Notes under the pieces: generated by a model
What the model was told of the DNA's origin: nothing
Databases searched by the model: none
The model's input: only the letters and a program-made list of their open reading frames with translations
Shown: piece by piece, positions 1-8,547 of the stretch
Numbering within the stretch: position 1 is the stretch's first letter
How the letters are laid out: each line of letters begins with the position of its first letter
NCBI RefSeq assembly: GCF_013694105.1
Contig: NZ_JACEFG010000002.1
Location: 496,001-560,000, forward strand
Length of the DNA: 64,000 nt
Direction of reading: 5' to 3'
From: Halobacillus locisalis
GTDB lineage: Bacteria > Bacillota > Bacilli > Bacillales > Halobacillaceae
Position numbers and translations under genes: made by a program

Positions 1-80
1 CATCTGAATCCCTCCTTGTTCCATTATAGAAGAAAACGAGCGTCATGAGAAAAAAATAGAAAAATTAACAAGTTATTTGA

Positions 81-95
81 TTGTAATCGTTTTAA
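81..95. promoter_or_regulatory. PerR-box-like operator upstream of catalase
   Basis: The 15-mer TTGTAATCGTTTTAA matches the PerR/Fur-type consensus TTATAATnATTATAA at 11 of the 14 defined positions. It lies about 80 bp upstream of the catalase start. PerR is the peroxide-sensing repressor of catalase genes in Bacillus, so the position makes sense. This is a motif match only, and the -35/-10 elements are not clear. Confidence 0.4.
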
Positions 96-174
96 TCTGA
101 GTTCAATCGGGTACTGATAAAGCGTGCGCAGCTTTATACATAGTGCGTCGGATTTTTTTAAAGGAGATGATCGA

Positions 175-1653
175 TTGTCTGATGAAAAGAAAAAGCAGTT
201 AACCTCCGACTATGGTGCTCCCGTTGGCGATAACCAATTCTCGAAGACCGTTGGCCCTAATGGTCCGGTTCTTCTGGAAGATTTTCACCTATATGAAAAA
301 CTGACTCGTTTTGACCGTGAACGAATTCCTGAGCGTGTAGTACACGCCCGAGGTGCTGGTGCGTTTGGAACGTTCAAGTTAGAGAACAGTATGAAAGAAT
401 ATACAAAAGCATCGATTTTCCAAGAGGAAGGTCAAGAAACAGAAGTATTAGCGCGTTTCTCAAGCGTTGCCCACTCCAAACACTCACCGGAGTCTCTGCG
501 TGATCCGCGTGGATTTTCCGTAAAGTTCTATGCGGAAGATGGGAACTATGATCTTGTAGGAAACAACTTACCGATCTTCTTCATTCGAGATGCCATCAAA
601 TTCCCAGATGTCATTCACTCATTCAAACCGGATCCGGCGACCAATGTCCAAGATCCAGACCGTTATTGGGATTTCACGACTCAATCCCCTGAAGCGACGA
701 ATATGATGGTTTGGCTCATGAGTAACATGGGAACGCCTGCAGGTTACCAGCACATGCAAGGGAACAGTGTACACGCCTTCAAATGGGTCAATCATGAAGG
801 GGATGTCACATATGTGAAATATCACTGGTCACCGAAAAAAGGATTGAAGAATCTAACTCGCGATCAAGCTGATAACATGCCGACGAAAGACTTCAATTTC
901 GCTTCTACTTCTTTATGGTCTGATATTGAAGATGGAGATTATCCGGAGTGGGAGCTATATGTCCAATTGCTATCTCCAGAAGACATGGATTCATTCTCGT
1001 TCAACCCACTTGATTCAACGAAGAACTGGTTCGAAGAAGATTTCCCGTATCATAAAGTCGGAACCATGACGTTGAACAAAAACCCAGAAGACTTCTTTGC
1101 TCAAATTGAACAAGCTGCTTTCACACCGAGCTCGATGATTCCTGGTGTAGAAGCATCTGAAGACCAGTTGCTGCAGGGTCGTCTCGTTTCTTATCATGAT
1201 ACACACATGCACCGTTTAGGAACGAATTATCAACAGATTCCAGTCAACCGTGCTAAGGCAGAAGTGAATAACTATAATGTGGACGGTCCGATGCAAATGT
1301 CTCACTCGCCTCGTGTAAACTACGAGCCGAACCGTTATAGCCACACTCCTAAGGAGGACCCACAATATAAAGAATCCGAAAAACACGTAAGTGCTGTCAT
1401 TACAAGATCTAAGATTGATAAGCCGGATGATTTTACTCATGCAGGCAAACACTATCGAAGTATGACAGACGAAGAGAAAGATCACTTGATTTACAACATT
1501 AAAACGGATTGGGAAGCAGGAGTTCATGAAAGCACGATTCGCCTTGCGATTAACAACTTCAACCAAGCCGATGAGGATTTAGCTGCGCGTCTAGCTGAAG
1601 CGATGGAGCTCAATTTGGAGGAAGTCCTTCAAGAAGGCTACGCACAAAAATAA
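175..1653 (+). CDS. Haem catalase (KatX/KatA-like, small-subunit type)
   Basis: Disproportionates hydrogen peroxide to water and oxygen in the cytoplasm. The 492-residue product carries the active-site His57 in ERVVHARGAGA, the distal Asn in the GNNLPIFFIRD segment, and the proximal haem ligand Tyr340 in RLVSYHDT. The HSPESLRDPRGF and FPDVIHSFKPDP segments resemble B. subtilis KatX more than KatA as I remember them. The frame is open from a GTG at 124, but the TTG at 175 is preferred because AAAGGAG sits 9 bp upstream of it and the protein then begins MSDEKKKQ. It is monocistronic with a strong terminator, and a PerR-like box upstream suggests peroxide control. Confidence 0.93.
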   Translation: MSDEKKKQLTSDYGAPVGDNQFSKTVGPNGPVLLEDFHLYEKLTRFDRERIPERVVHARGAGAFGTFKLENSMKEYTKASIFQEEGQETEVLARFSSVAHSKHSPESLRDPRGFSVKFYAEDGNYDLVGNNLPIFFIRDAIKFPDVIHSFKPDPATNVQDPDRYWDFTTQSPEATNMMVWLMSNMGTPAGYQHMQGNSVHAFKWVNHEGDVTYVKYHWSPKKGLKNLTRDQADNMPTKDFNFASTSLWSDIEDGDYPEWELYVQLLSPEDMDSFSFNPLDSTKNWFEEDFPYHKVGTMTLNKNPEDFFAQIEQAAFTPSSMIPGVEASEDQLLQGRLVSYHDTHMHRLGTNYQQIPVNRAKAEVNNYNVDGPMQMSHSPRVNYEPNRYSHTPKEDPQYKESEKHVSAVITRSKIDKPDDFTHAGKHYRSMTDEEKDHLIYNIKTDWEAGVHESTIRLAINNFNQADEDLAARLAEAMELNLEEVLQEGYAQK

Positions 1654-1661
1654 AATCATGA

Positions 1662-1698
1662 AGAAAAGCCGCCCATTGCGGGGCGGCTTTTCTTTTTA
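1662..1698. terminator. Bidirectional terminator between catalase and recQ
   Basis: The GCCGCCC / GGGCGGC stem has a 6-nt loop, an A-rich left flank and a T-run on the right. It can end both the catalase transcript and the convergent recQ transcript. Confidence 0.85.
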
Positions 1699-1715
1699 TT
1701 CTATTGCATTTTTCA

Positions 1716-3863
1716 TCACGTTTTCCACAAATCATTCTTATAAAGGGTGGCTTTGATTTGAGCATAGGAAAGGGGCAGGTTAAGTGACTCTTTCAATGGC
1801 TTTAACCGTTTTTCTTCTAATTCATTGAACACTCTCAATACCTCTTGCTCCTCTTCTTCGTTGAAAAACCTTGACCAATCAATCGACTCCCCTTCGTCTG
1901 CGCTTTTAAAAAGGTGATTTTCAATCGTTTGGGTACTCATGTCTCTCGCTTTGGCGATTTCTTGGATGTCCTGCTCATCGTCCGTCCACATTTTGTATGT
2001 GATGAGGTGGCTTGCTTCACCGGAAGTGGAGGACTGAGTTGTAGGTTTCATACTTGTCGTTTTTTCTACTTGATTAGGTTTTTCATCCACTTGTTCAGCC
2101 CAAGGGCGAATAAGCTCTAAGAATGGCTCTCCGTACTTCTCCCATTTTTGTTCACCGACCCCTTTAACCGAAAGCATTTCTGATTTCGTTTCAGGTAAAT
2201 AAATCGTGAAGGCTTTCAAGGTTGAATCGGAGAAAATGACATAAGGAGGCAGGCCGGCTTCACCTGCAATCGACTTCCGCAATTGCCTTAACTCCTCGAA
2301 GTATTCGAGGTTATAGCTTTCTTCTACGTCCATTGTCGTTGCTTCAACGAGCATCACAACAGGACGCTCTCCTTTCAGTACGGTCAGTGCTTTTGAAGTG
2401 AGTTGAAGTCTTGGATAACGTCCTTCGCCGGGAGTTAGAAACCCTTCTGCTGTCAGGAAATGAATGAATCGTGTAATTTGTTTCTCTGTATAGGTTGACA
2501 TCAACCCATACGTCGGTAGATTCTGAAATTGGAACTGTTTGATTTTTTGACTGGCAGATCCTTTCAACACTTTGGCCGTCAGACCAGCCCCGAAGGATTG
2601 TCCCATTCGTTTCACGCAGGAAAGCACCATTTGCGCTTCCTTAGTCATGTCTTTTTCTTTTCCTGCGTGCGTGCAGTTAGAACACTTACCGCAGGGTTCA
2701 TGGGCATTCGGATCTTCAAAGTACTCAAGGATATATTGTTGCAAGCACATATGAGTGTGGCAATAATTCACCATGGCCTGTAGCTTCACGTACTCTTCTT
2801 TCTTCTTCTCTTCAACAGGTGATTGGTCGATCAGAAATCGTTGTAATTGAATATCCTGACTGGAAAATAACAGTACACAGTCCCCGGGTTCACCGTCACG
2901 ACCTGCACGACCAGCTTCTTGGTAATACGATTCGATATTCATGGGCATCGAATAATGAATGACATAACGAACATTTGATTTATCAATTCCCATTCCAAAC
3001 GCGTTGGTCGCAATGATTGTGGTTACTTCATCCTGTACGAATTTCGTCTGCATGTCTTTTCGTTCATTCTCGGACATACCGGCATGGTATTTACCTGCTG
3101 CGAACCCTTGTTTCGATAAAAACTGCTGTAGTTGATCGGCATCTTTTCTCGTGGCTGTGTAAATGATTCCTGATTCTTGGGGGCGGTTCTTCAAGTATTC
3201 TTGTACAAAATCTCGTTTGTCGCGGCCTTTGATCATTCGAAAAGAAAGGTTCTCTCGAGCGAATCCGGTATTCACGACCGAATCATCACTCACTTCAATC
3301 AGCTGTTTTATATCTCGAATGACCTCTTGGGTCGCTGTAGCAGTCAGGGCCATGAGCACCGGTAAGTTCGGGATTTGGTATAAAGTGGGCACGATCGATC
3401 GGTAGCTTGGTCTGAAGTCGTGCCCCCATTGGGAGATACAGTGTGCTTCATCAAAAGCGATTAACGAAAGCTGCATGCGTTGAATGGTTCCAAGGAAGTG
3501 TCCGGAATCAAAGCGTTCAGGAGCGACGTACACAAACTGATAGCGTCCCTGTTCCATATTTCGAATTCGTTCTCTCTGTTCTTCTGTAGAGAGTGAGCTG
3601 TTTATATAAGTAGCCGAAATCCCATAAGCGTTAAGGGCATCGACTTGGTCTTTCATGAGTGAAATAAGAGGGGAAATGACAATCGCTGTCCCGGGCAAAG
3701 TCAGTCCAGGGATTTGGTAGCAGAGCGATTTTCCTCCGCCGGTTGGCATCACGGCTAGCGTATTATTATGGTTTAACACTTCTTGAATGGCTTGTTCTTG
3801 TCCTTGTCGGAAGGAGGAAAAACCGTAATACGTTTGCAGTAAACGTTGAGCTTGTTCCATCAT
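1716..3863 (-). CDS. recQ: ATP-dependent DNA helicase RecQ
   Basis: A 3'-5' superfamily 2 DNA helicase for recombinational repair and stalled-fork processing. The order of domains is: Walker A with PTGGGKS near residue 45; DEAH box (AFDEAHCISQWGHDFRP); helicase C domain ending in QEAGRAGRDG; the RecQ zinc-binding region with CGKCSNC; a winged helix; an HRDC domain (LRQLRKSIAGEAGLPPYVIFSD); and a C-terminal helix-turn-helix-like extension of about 100 residues. At about 715 residues it is longer than B. subtilis RecS and matches the RecQ/YocI type with the C-terminal extension. The start at 3863 is chosen because AAAGG lies 9 bp upstream. An in-frame ATG nine bases earlier overlaps the ribosome binding site. 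Confidence 0.95.
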   Translation of the reverse strand: MMEQAQRLLQTYYGFSSFRQGQEQAIQEVLNHNNTLAVMPTGGGKSLCYQIPGLTLPGTAIVISPLISLMKDQVDALNAYGISATYINSSLSTEEQRERIRNMEQGRYQFVYVAPERFDSGHFLGTIQRMQLSLIAFDEAHCISQWGHDFRPSYRSIVPTLYQIPNLPVLMALTATATQEVIRDIKQLIEVSDDSVVNTGFARENLSFRMIKGRDKRDFVQEYLKNRPQESGIIYTATRKDADQLQQFLSKQGFAAGKYHAGMSENERKDMQTKFVQDEVTTIIATNAFGMGIDKSNVRYVIHYSMPMNIESYYQEAGRAGRDGEPGDCVLLFSSQDIQLQRFLIDQSPVEEKKKEEYVKLQAMVNYCHTHMCLQQYILEYFEDPNAHEPCGKCSNCTHAGKEKDMTKEAQMVLSCVKRMGQSFGAGLTAKVLKGSASQKIKQFQFQNLPTYGLMSTYTEKQITRFIHFLTAEGFLTPGEGRYPRLQLTSKALTVLKGERPVVMLVEATTMDVEESYNLEYFEELRQLRKSIAGEAGLPPYVIFSDSTLKAFTIYLPETKSEMLSVKGVGEQKWEKYGEPFLELIRPWAEQVDEKPNQVEKTTSMKPTTQSSTSGEASHLITYKMWTDDEQDIQEIAKARDMSTQTIENHLFKSADEGESIDWSRFFNEEEEQEVLRVFNELEEKRLKPLKESLNLPLSYAQIKATLYKNDLWKT

Positions 3864-3980
3864 CGTGATCATCCTTTATTCGTTTGCTGAGTCTTTTCCC
3901 ATCTTATCACGTTTTACTTTTTATCAAAGGGGAAAAATACTTTTGTCTAACTAGGTAAAAAAACAGAGGAGCGTGACAAC

Positions 3981-4913
3981 ATGAAAGCGATTGTTATTGA
4001 ACAATATGGAGGAAAAGAACAATTAGTTGAAAAAGAAATAGAGACACCGAAACCAAAAGATAATCAAGTGATTGTCGAGATGAAAGCGACGTCCATCAAC
4101 CCGATTGATTGGAAAGTAAGAGAAGGATACATGAAGGAACACCTGACGTTTGATTTCCCGATTATACTCGGGTGGGATGCTGCAGGAATTGTGAAAGAAG
4201 TGGGATCTAACGTAGAGAACTTCAAAGTAGGTGACAGAGTCTTCGCCAGACCCGCAACGACTCGACTGGGAACTTATGCAGAGTATGTAGCAGTCGAAGA
4301 AAATTTACTTGCGCATTTACCTGAGAATATTCCATTTGAAGAAGCGGCCGCTGTTCCATTGGCAGGGTTGACGGCATGGCAGTGTCTCGTTGATTTTGCG
4401 AACATTCAAGAAGGGGACAAGGTTCTTGTTCATGCAGGTTCCGGAGGTGTTGGCCACTATGCTATCCAAATTGCTAAGGCACTAGGAGCTTATGTAGCTA
4501 CTACCGCAAGTGGGAAGAATCAAGACTGGGTGGAAGAGTTAGGACCAGATCGCTTTATCAATTATAAAGAGGAAGATTTCACAGAAGTTCTAGAGGACTT
4601 CGATATTGTCGTCGATACATTAGGAGGCGAAATCCAATCGAAGAGCTATTCTGTTCTGAGTGAAGGTGGTCGCCTAGTGTCCATTGTACAACCACCAGAC
4701 GAAGAAGAAGCGAAAAAACACGGAGTGAAAGCAGGATTCGTTTTCCTCGATCCGAAAGGCGAGCAACTGGCTAAGCTGGCCGATATGATGGTGAACGGAC
4801 AGTTAACTTCTGTAGTCGGACATCGATTCGATTTGACAGAACAAGGTTTAAGAGATGCCCATGAAGTAAGTGAAAGTCACCATGCAAAAGGAAAAATTGT
4901 GATTACGATATAA
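3981..4913 (+). CDS. NADP-dependent oxidoreductase (zinc-free MDR, quinone-reductase-like)
   Basis: A medium-chain dehydrogenase/reductase of the quinone oxidoreductase branch. The 310 residues contain an N-terminal GroES-like domain (SINPIDWKVREG, GWDAAGIV) and a Rossmann domain with the nucleotide-binding motif HAGSGGVGHYAIQIAKALGA near residue 155. The zinc-ligand cysteines of alcohol dehydrogenases are absent, so the expected reaction is NADPH-dependent reduction of quinones or enones. The true substrate cannot be read from sequence. AGGAG precedes the ATG by 9 bp. It is transcribed alone, divergently from recQ, and ends in a terminator. Confidence 0.88.
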   Translation: MKAIVIEQYGGKEQLVEKEIETPKPKDNQVIVEMKATSINPIDWKVREGYMKEHLTFDFPIILGWDAAGIVKEVGSNVENFKVGDRVFARPATTRLGTYAEYVAVEENLLAHLPENIPFEEAAAVPLAGLTAWQCLVDFANIQEGDKVLVHAGSGGVGHYAIQIAKALGAYVATTASGKNQDWVEELGPDRFINYKEEDFTEVLEDFDIVVDTLGGEIQSKSYSVLSEGGRLVSIVQPPDEEEAKKHGVKAGFVFLDPKGEQLAKLADMMVNGQLTSVVGHRFDLTEQGLRDAHEVSESHHAKGKIVITI

Positions 4914-4924
4914 ATGTATCACAC

Positions 4925-4953
4925 GGGCCACCTGAGAGGGTGGTCTTTTTTTG
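4925..4953 (+). terminator. Terminator after the oxidoreductase
   Basis: GGCCACC / GGGTGGTC stem with a 5-nt loop followed by a run of seven T. Confidence 0.85.
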
Positions 4954-5050
4954 TCATCATTTGTCGTATTTGAAATATTCATACAATTAATCGCCTAGGT
5001 GCGGTAAAATAGGGTATAGAACCATTAAAACGGGAAGTGGGGGGAGCAAG

Positions 5051-6511
5051 TTGCTAAAGAATTATGATACAGGTATTTTCTTTGATGAAATGATAGGGAA
5101 CAATGGATCTCCGAAGCGCCATTACCAATGGTTTTATGAGCTCGTCGAACAACTTACGGATACGGAATTGCGTGAAAAACACGAAACAGCTCAATTGAAC
5201 TTTTTGAGACAAGGCATCACGTTTACTGTGTACAACCATACTGGTGGAACGGAGAGAACGATGCCGTTCGACTTCGTACCGATCATCATCCCGAAACCAC
5301 AATGGGAGAAGATAGAGGAAGGGATGAAGCAACGATTAACCGCTTTGAATCACTTCTTGGATGACTTATATCATGATCAAAAAATTATAGATGCCGGTAT
5401 TATACCGAGGGAACTCGTTGAAAATAATCCATACTATTACCACAAGCAAGTAGGTGGTTTAGATATTCCTTTGAAAAATCATGTCTTTCTCGCTGGTGTA
5501 GATTTAATTCGTGACGAGAACGGTGAATATCGTGTGCTGGAGGATAACTTGAGAAACCCCTCTGGAATGAGTTACGTCTTCCAGAACCGTTATGTCATGA
5601 GGCAGGTCTATCCAGAACTGTTTTTTGAGCATTCTATCGAAACACTAGAACATCAATTCTCAGAACTGTATAACACCGTCGTAAGTCATGTGCCAGAAAA
5701 CGCGGACCCCCGAACGAAGCCGACGGCCGTGTTACTCACTCCTGGCATGTACAATTCCGCGTATTATGACCACGTGTTTTTAGCGCAGCAAATGGGCATG
5801 GAGCTGGTAGAGGGAAGGGACTTAGTAGTGAAAGACGATATTGTCTACATGAAAACCATCAGAGGATTAAAGCGAGTCGATATCATTTATAGACGAATCG
5901 ATGATGACTTCCTTGACCCAGAAGCTTTCCGACCAGACTCCGCTCTTGGGGTAAGTGGGTTGCTACGGGCTTATAAGAAGGGGAATGTTGCGATTCTGAA
6001 CGGAATAGGAAATGGTGTAGCGGATGATAAGGCCATGTACGTGTATGTTCCTGATATGATTCGCTTTTATCTGAATGAGGAGCCGATTATTCCGAATGTA
6101 GAAACGTACTTCTTAAGTGACCCGGAGAGATTAGAGTACGTACTAGACCACTTGGAAGAGTTGGTCATCAAGAACGTCGGAGCATCGGGTGGTTATGACA
6201 TGTTGATTGGTCCTCAATCAAGTGAGGAGGAGCGCAATGTCTTCAGGCAAAAGATCATTGAAAAGCCGAACCAATACATTGCGCAGCCGACCATTAAGCT
6301 TTCGCGAGCACCTGCTTACCAAGAGGGCCGCTTTTACCCGTGCCACGTCGATTTGCGAGTGTTTATCATGAATGGTGAAGAAGCGCATGTTCTTCCAGGT
6401 GGTCTGTCGAGAGTGGCTTTGAAGGAAGGATCACTTGTGGTCAACTCCTCCCAAGGTGGCGGAGGAAAAGATACGTGGATTTTAACAGAAGGAGGACACA
6501 GCCATGCTTAG
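5051..6511 (+). CDS. Circularly permuted ATP-grasp protein
   Basis: First gene of a three-gene cassette (ATP-grasp, alpha-E, transglutaminase-like). The 486 residues match the circularly permuted ATP-grasp type (formerly DUF404/DUF407). Recognisable segments are YHKQVGGLDIPLKNHVFLAGVDL, the LEDNLRNPSGMSYV motif near residue 165 and the glycine-rich VNSSQGGGGKDTW close to the C terminus. Family members are predicted to form amide bonds using ATP, perhaps building a small peptide or a conjugate; no substrate is established here. It starts at TTG 5051 behind GGGGGGAG. The last 8 bases overlap the next gene, which implies translational coupling. Confidence 0.87.
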   Translation: MLKNYDTGIFFDEMIGNNGSPKRHYQWFYELVEQLTDTELREKHETAQLNFLRQGITFTVYNHTGGTERTMPFDFVPIIIPKPQWEKIEEGMKQRLTALNHFLDDLYHDQKIIDAGIIPRELVENNPYYYHKQVGGLDIPLKNHVFLAGVDLIRDENGEYRVLEDNLRNPSGMSYVFQNRYVMRQVYPELFFEHSIETLEHQFSELYNTVVSHVPENADPRTKPTAVLLTPGMYNSAYYDHVFLAQQMGMELVEGRDLVVKDDIVYMKTIRGLKRVDIIYRRIDDDFLDPEAFRPDSALGVSGLLRAYKKGNVAILNGIGNGVADDKAMYVYVPDMIRFYLNEEPIIPNVETYFLSDPERLEYVLDHLEELVIKNVGASGGYDMLIGPQSSEEERNVFRQKIIEKPNQYIAQPTIKLSRAPAYQEGRFYPCHVDLRVFIMNGEEAHVLPGGLSRVALKEGSLVVNSSQGGGGKDTWILTEGGHSHA

Positions 6512-7466
6512 TCGTGTTGCCGATTCTCTTTATTGGATGGGGCGGAATATTGAGAGGGCAGAGAACAATTCAAGGGTCTTGAGTGTTCAGATGATTCATA
6601 TGCTTGAAGCAACGGATCAGCAAGTGCTAGACAGAGACTGGGAAGAAGTATTGGAGATTTGTGCCTCAATAAAAGATTACTATGAGCGTTATGATCGTAT
6701 TGATAAAGATACGATCATACAATATTTAGCGATCAGTCCGTTGAATGTAAACTCATTTATGAATTGTATGATTTATGCGAGGGAAAATGCGAAAGCAACC
6801 AGGGACATGATTCCGGATGAGTTGTGGGAAGTCCTGAATGAATTTCACCTCGATCAGAAGGAATGGCAAGAACGTCCGGATACGAGGCAGCACACGGAAC
6901 AATATTTAAAGAATGTTATGCGGACATCCATGACCGCTCAAGGCGTCATTGAATCAACTATGAGTCGAGATCTGCCGTATACGTTTATCAAAGTTGGGAA
7001 GTGGCTAGAGCGAGGAGAGAAGATCGCCCGTGTACTTAACGTCTTTTGCGAAAAGAATCGTAAAGAGGCCAATAAGAGTACAGATAATTATTATTACTGG
7101 CTGACGGCTTTACAGTACTTGAATGGATATGATGCTTACATCAAGGATCATCCGCCTACGATGGAGACGAAAAATGTATTGAAGTTCTTGATTAAAGAGT
7201 CGACATTCCCTCGCTCGATTCAATATTGTATCAACCATGTAAAGGATGCCGTCGACCGTATTGAGGGTGGAAAGGTATCGCATTACTCGGAAGGCTTATT
7301 TGCGATGATGGATCGAATTCAAGATGAAATTGCAGAAGCGGATATAGACAGTATGAATATGGAAGAGCTGATGAAGTTTTTAGATCATTTCCAAGACCGA
7401 TGTATGGCATTGAGTCGTGCGTTTTCTGAAACGTACTATCTTGTTGAGCCGGTGAGGGTGAAATGA
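6504..7466 (+). CDS. Alpha-E domain protein
   Basis: A 320-residue all-helical protein that opens with the alpha-E signature LSRVADSLYWMGRNIERAENNSRVL. A second characteristic segment, SMTAQGVIESTMSRDLPYTFIKVGKWLERGEKIARVL, lies in the middle. Alpha-E proteins have no established activity but are almost always encoded beside a circularly permuted ATP-grasp gene and a transglutaminase-like gene, as here. An accessory or substrate-holding role for the neighbouring ligase is an inference. The ATG overlaps the preceding gene by 8 bp and follows AGGAGG by 6 bp. Confidence 0.87.
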   Translation: MLSRVADSLYWMGRNIERAENNSRVLSVQMIHMLEATDQQVLDRDWEEVLEICASIKDYYERYDRIDKDTIIQYLAISPLNVNSFMNCMIYARENAKATRDMIPDELWEVLNEFHLDQKEWQERPDTRQHTEQYLKNVMRTSMTAQGVIESTMSRDLPYTFIKVGKWLERGEKIARVLNVFCEKNRKEANKSTDNYYYWLTALQYLNGYDAYIKDHPPTMETKNVLKFLIKESTFPRSIQYCINHVKDAVDRIEGGKVSHYSEGLFAMMDRIQDEIAEADIDSMNMEELMKFLDHFQDRCMALSRAFSETYYLVEPVRVK

Positions 7467-7487
7467 AAGTCAGCTAGGAGGAAAACG

Positions 7488-8354
7488 ATGAAATACAGAA
7501 TCGAGCATACAAATACGTTTTACTATGAGAACTTTGTCGATCAAAGTATGAATCATATTCGGTTGAAGCCAAGGTCGGATGAATGTCAACGTGTACTTCA
7601 ATATCATACAGAAATCGTCCCTAACTCCATGACCAAGGAACACATTGATCTGTGGGGCAACCATGTGGAAACGTTCTTTATTCCAGAAAAGCATGAACAT
7701 TTAACAGTGAAAACGACGTCGACAGTAAGTATCCAGAAGAGTCCATTCATACGAATGATCCAATACTCGGATGAAATGAGGGAAATCTTCCATTCCGAAC
7801 TGTTCCATAGTCATTATTTAGCCTTTCTAAATGAGACACCTTATACATTTCTTTATAAGGAACAAATCTCAGAAATTGTTCAAGCCGTCGGAGACTCTTC
7901 TAACCCTGTTCGGTTTGCACTGGATCTAATGGCGTATGTGAATCAGTCGATGTTTTACGATACGACCGCCACTCAAGTAGGCACGAAAGCGTATGAGTGC
8001 TGGCCTAATAGAGCAGGGGTCTGTCAAGATTTTGCGCATGTGATGATTGGAGTCTTGAGGTCACAAGGGATTCCGGCACGCTACGCGAGTGGGTATTTAT
8101 ACGTCGGAGAAGATTCAGCCCTGATCGGAGACGCTGCTACACATGCATGGGTAGAAGTGATGGTTCCTGGAATTGGATGGATTGGTCTCGATCCGACGAA
8201 CAATGTGGAAGCGCTAGAGCAACACATACGAATCGGAACGGGAAGGGATTATGCAGATGTCAGTCCTTTGCAAGGAGTTTATAGGGGAGGAAGCCAAAAT
8301 CTAGATGTAAAAGTAAGCGTTACACAAATCGATACAAAAAATTCTGTCAAATAA
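7488..8354 (+). CDS. Transglutaminase-like cysteine protease
   Basis: Third member of the cassette. The 288-residue protein has an N-terminal beta domain (transglutaminase N-terminal type, with IRLKPRSDECQ) and a C-terminal papain-like transglutaminase core. The catalytic triad reads as Cys179 in AGVCQDFAH, His219 in THAWVEV and Asp235 in GLDPTNN. Bacterial members of this type usually act as peptidases or amidases, so a cycle with the ATP-grasp enzyme in which one makes and the other cleaves a peptide bond is plausible but unproven. No signal peptide is present, so it is probably cytoplasmic. AGGAGG lies 8 bp before the ATG, and a terminator follows. Confidence 0.88.
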   Translation: MKYRIEHTNTFYYENFVDQSMNHIRLKPRSDECQRVLQYHTEIVPNSMTKEHIDLWGNHVETFFIPEKHEHLTVKTTSTVSIQKSPFIRMIQYSDEMREIFHSELFHSHYLAFLNETPYTFLYKEQISEIVQAVGDSSNPVRFALDLMAYVNQSMFYDTTATQVGTKAYECWPNRAGVCQDFAHVMIGVLRSQGIPARYASGYLYVGEDSALIGDAATHAWVEVMVPGIGWIGLDPTNNVEALEQHIRIGTGRDYADVSPLQGVYRGGSQNLDVKVSVTQIDTKNSVK

Positions 8355-8356
8355 GA

Positions 8357-8390
8357 AGGGCGTGAGACCACAGTCTCATGCTCTTTTTCG
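8357..8390 (+). terminator. Terminator of the ATP-grasp/alpha-E/transglutaminase operon
   Basis: GGCGTGAGAC / GTCTCATGCT stem with a 4-nt loop, followed by TTTTT. Confidence 0.8.
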
Positions 8391-8547
8391 TTTGAATATG
8401 TCGAAATTACTACATAGGTGTGTTTAGTTAATATTTAGGGTGGTATATAGAGATTATCGCATTCATTTAGGGAAGCTAAGTAAACACAACTTGTACATAC
8501 AACAACCTTCTGTAGCGAATGTGAACCAATACGGAGGAGGAACTCAT

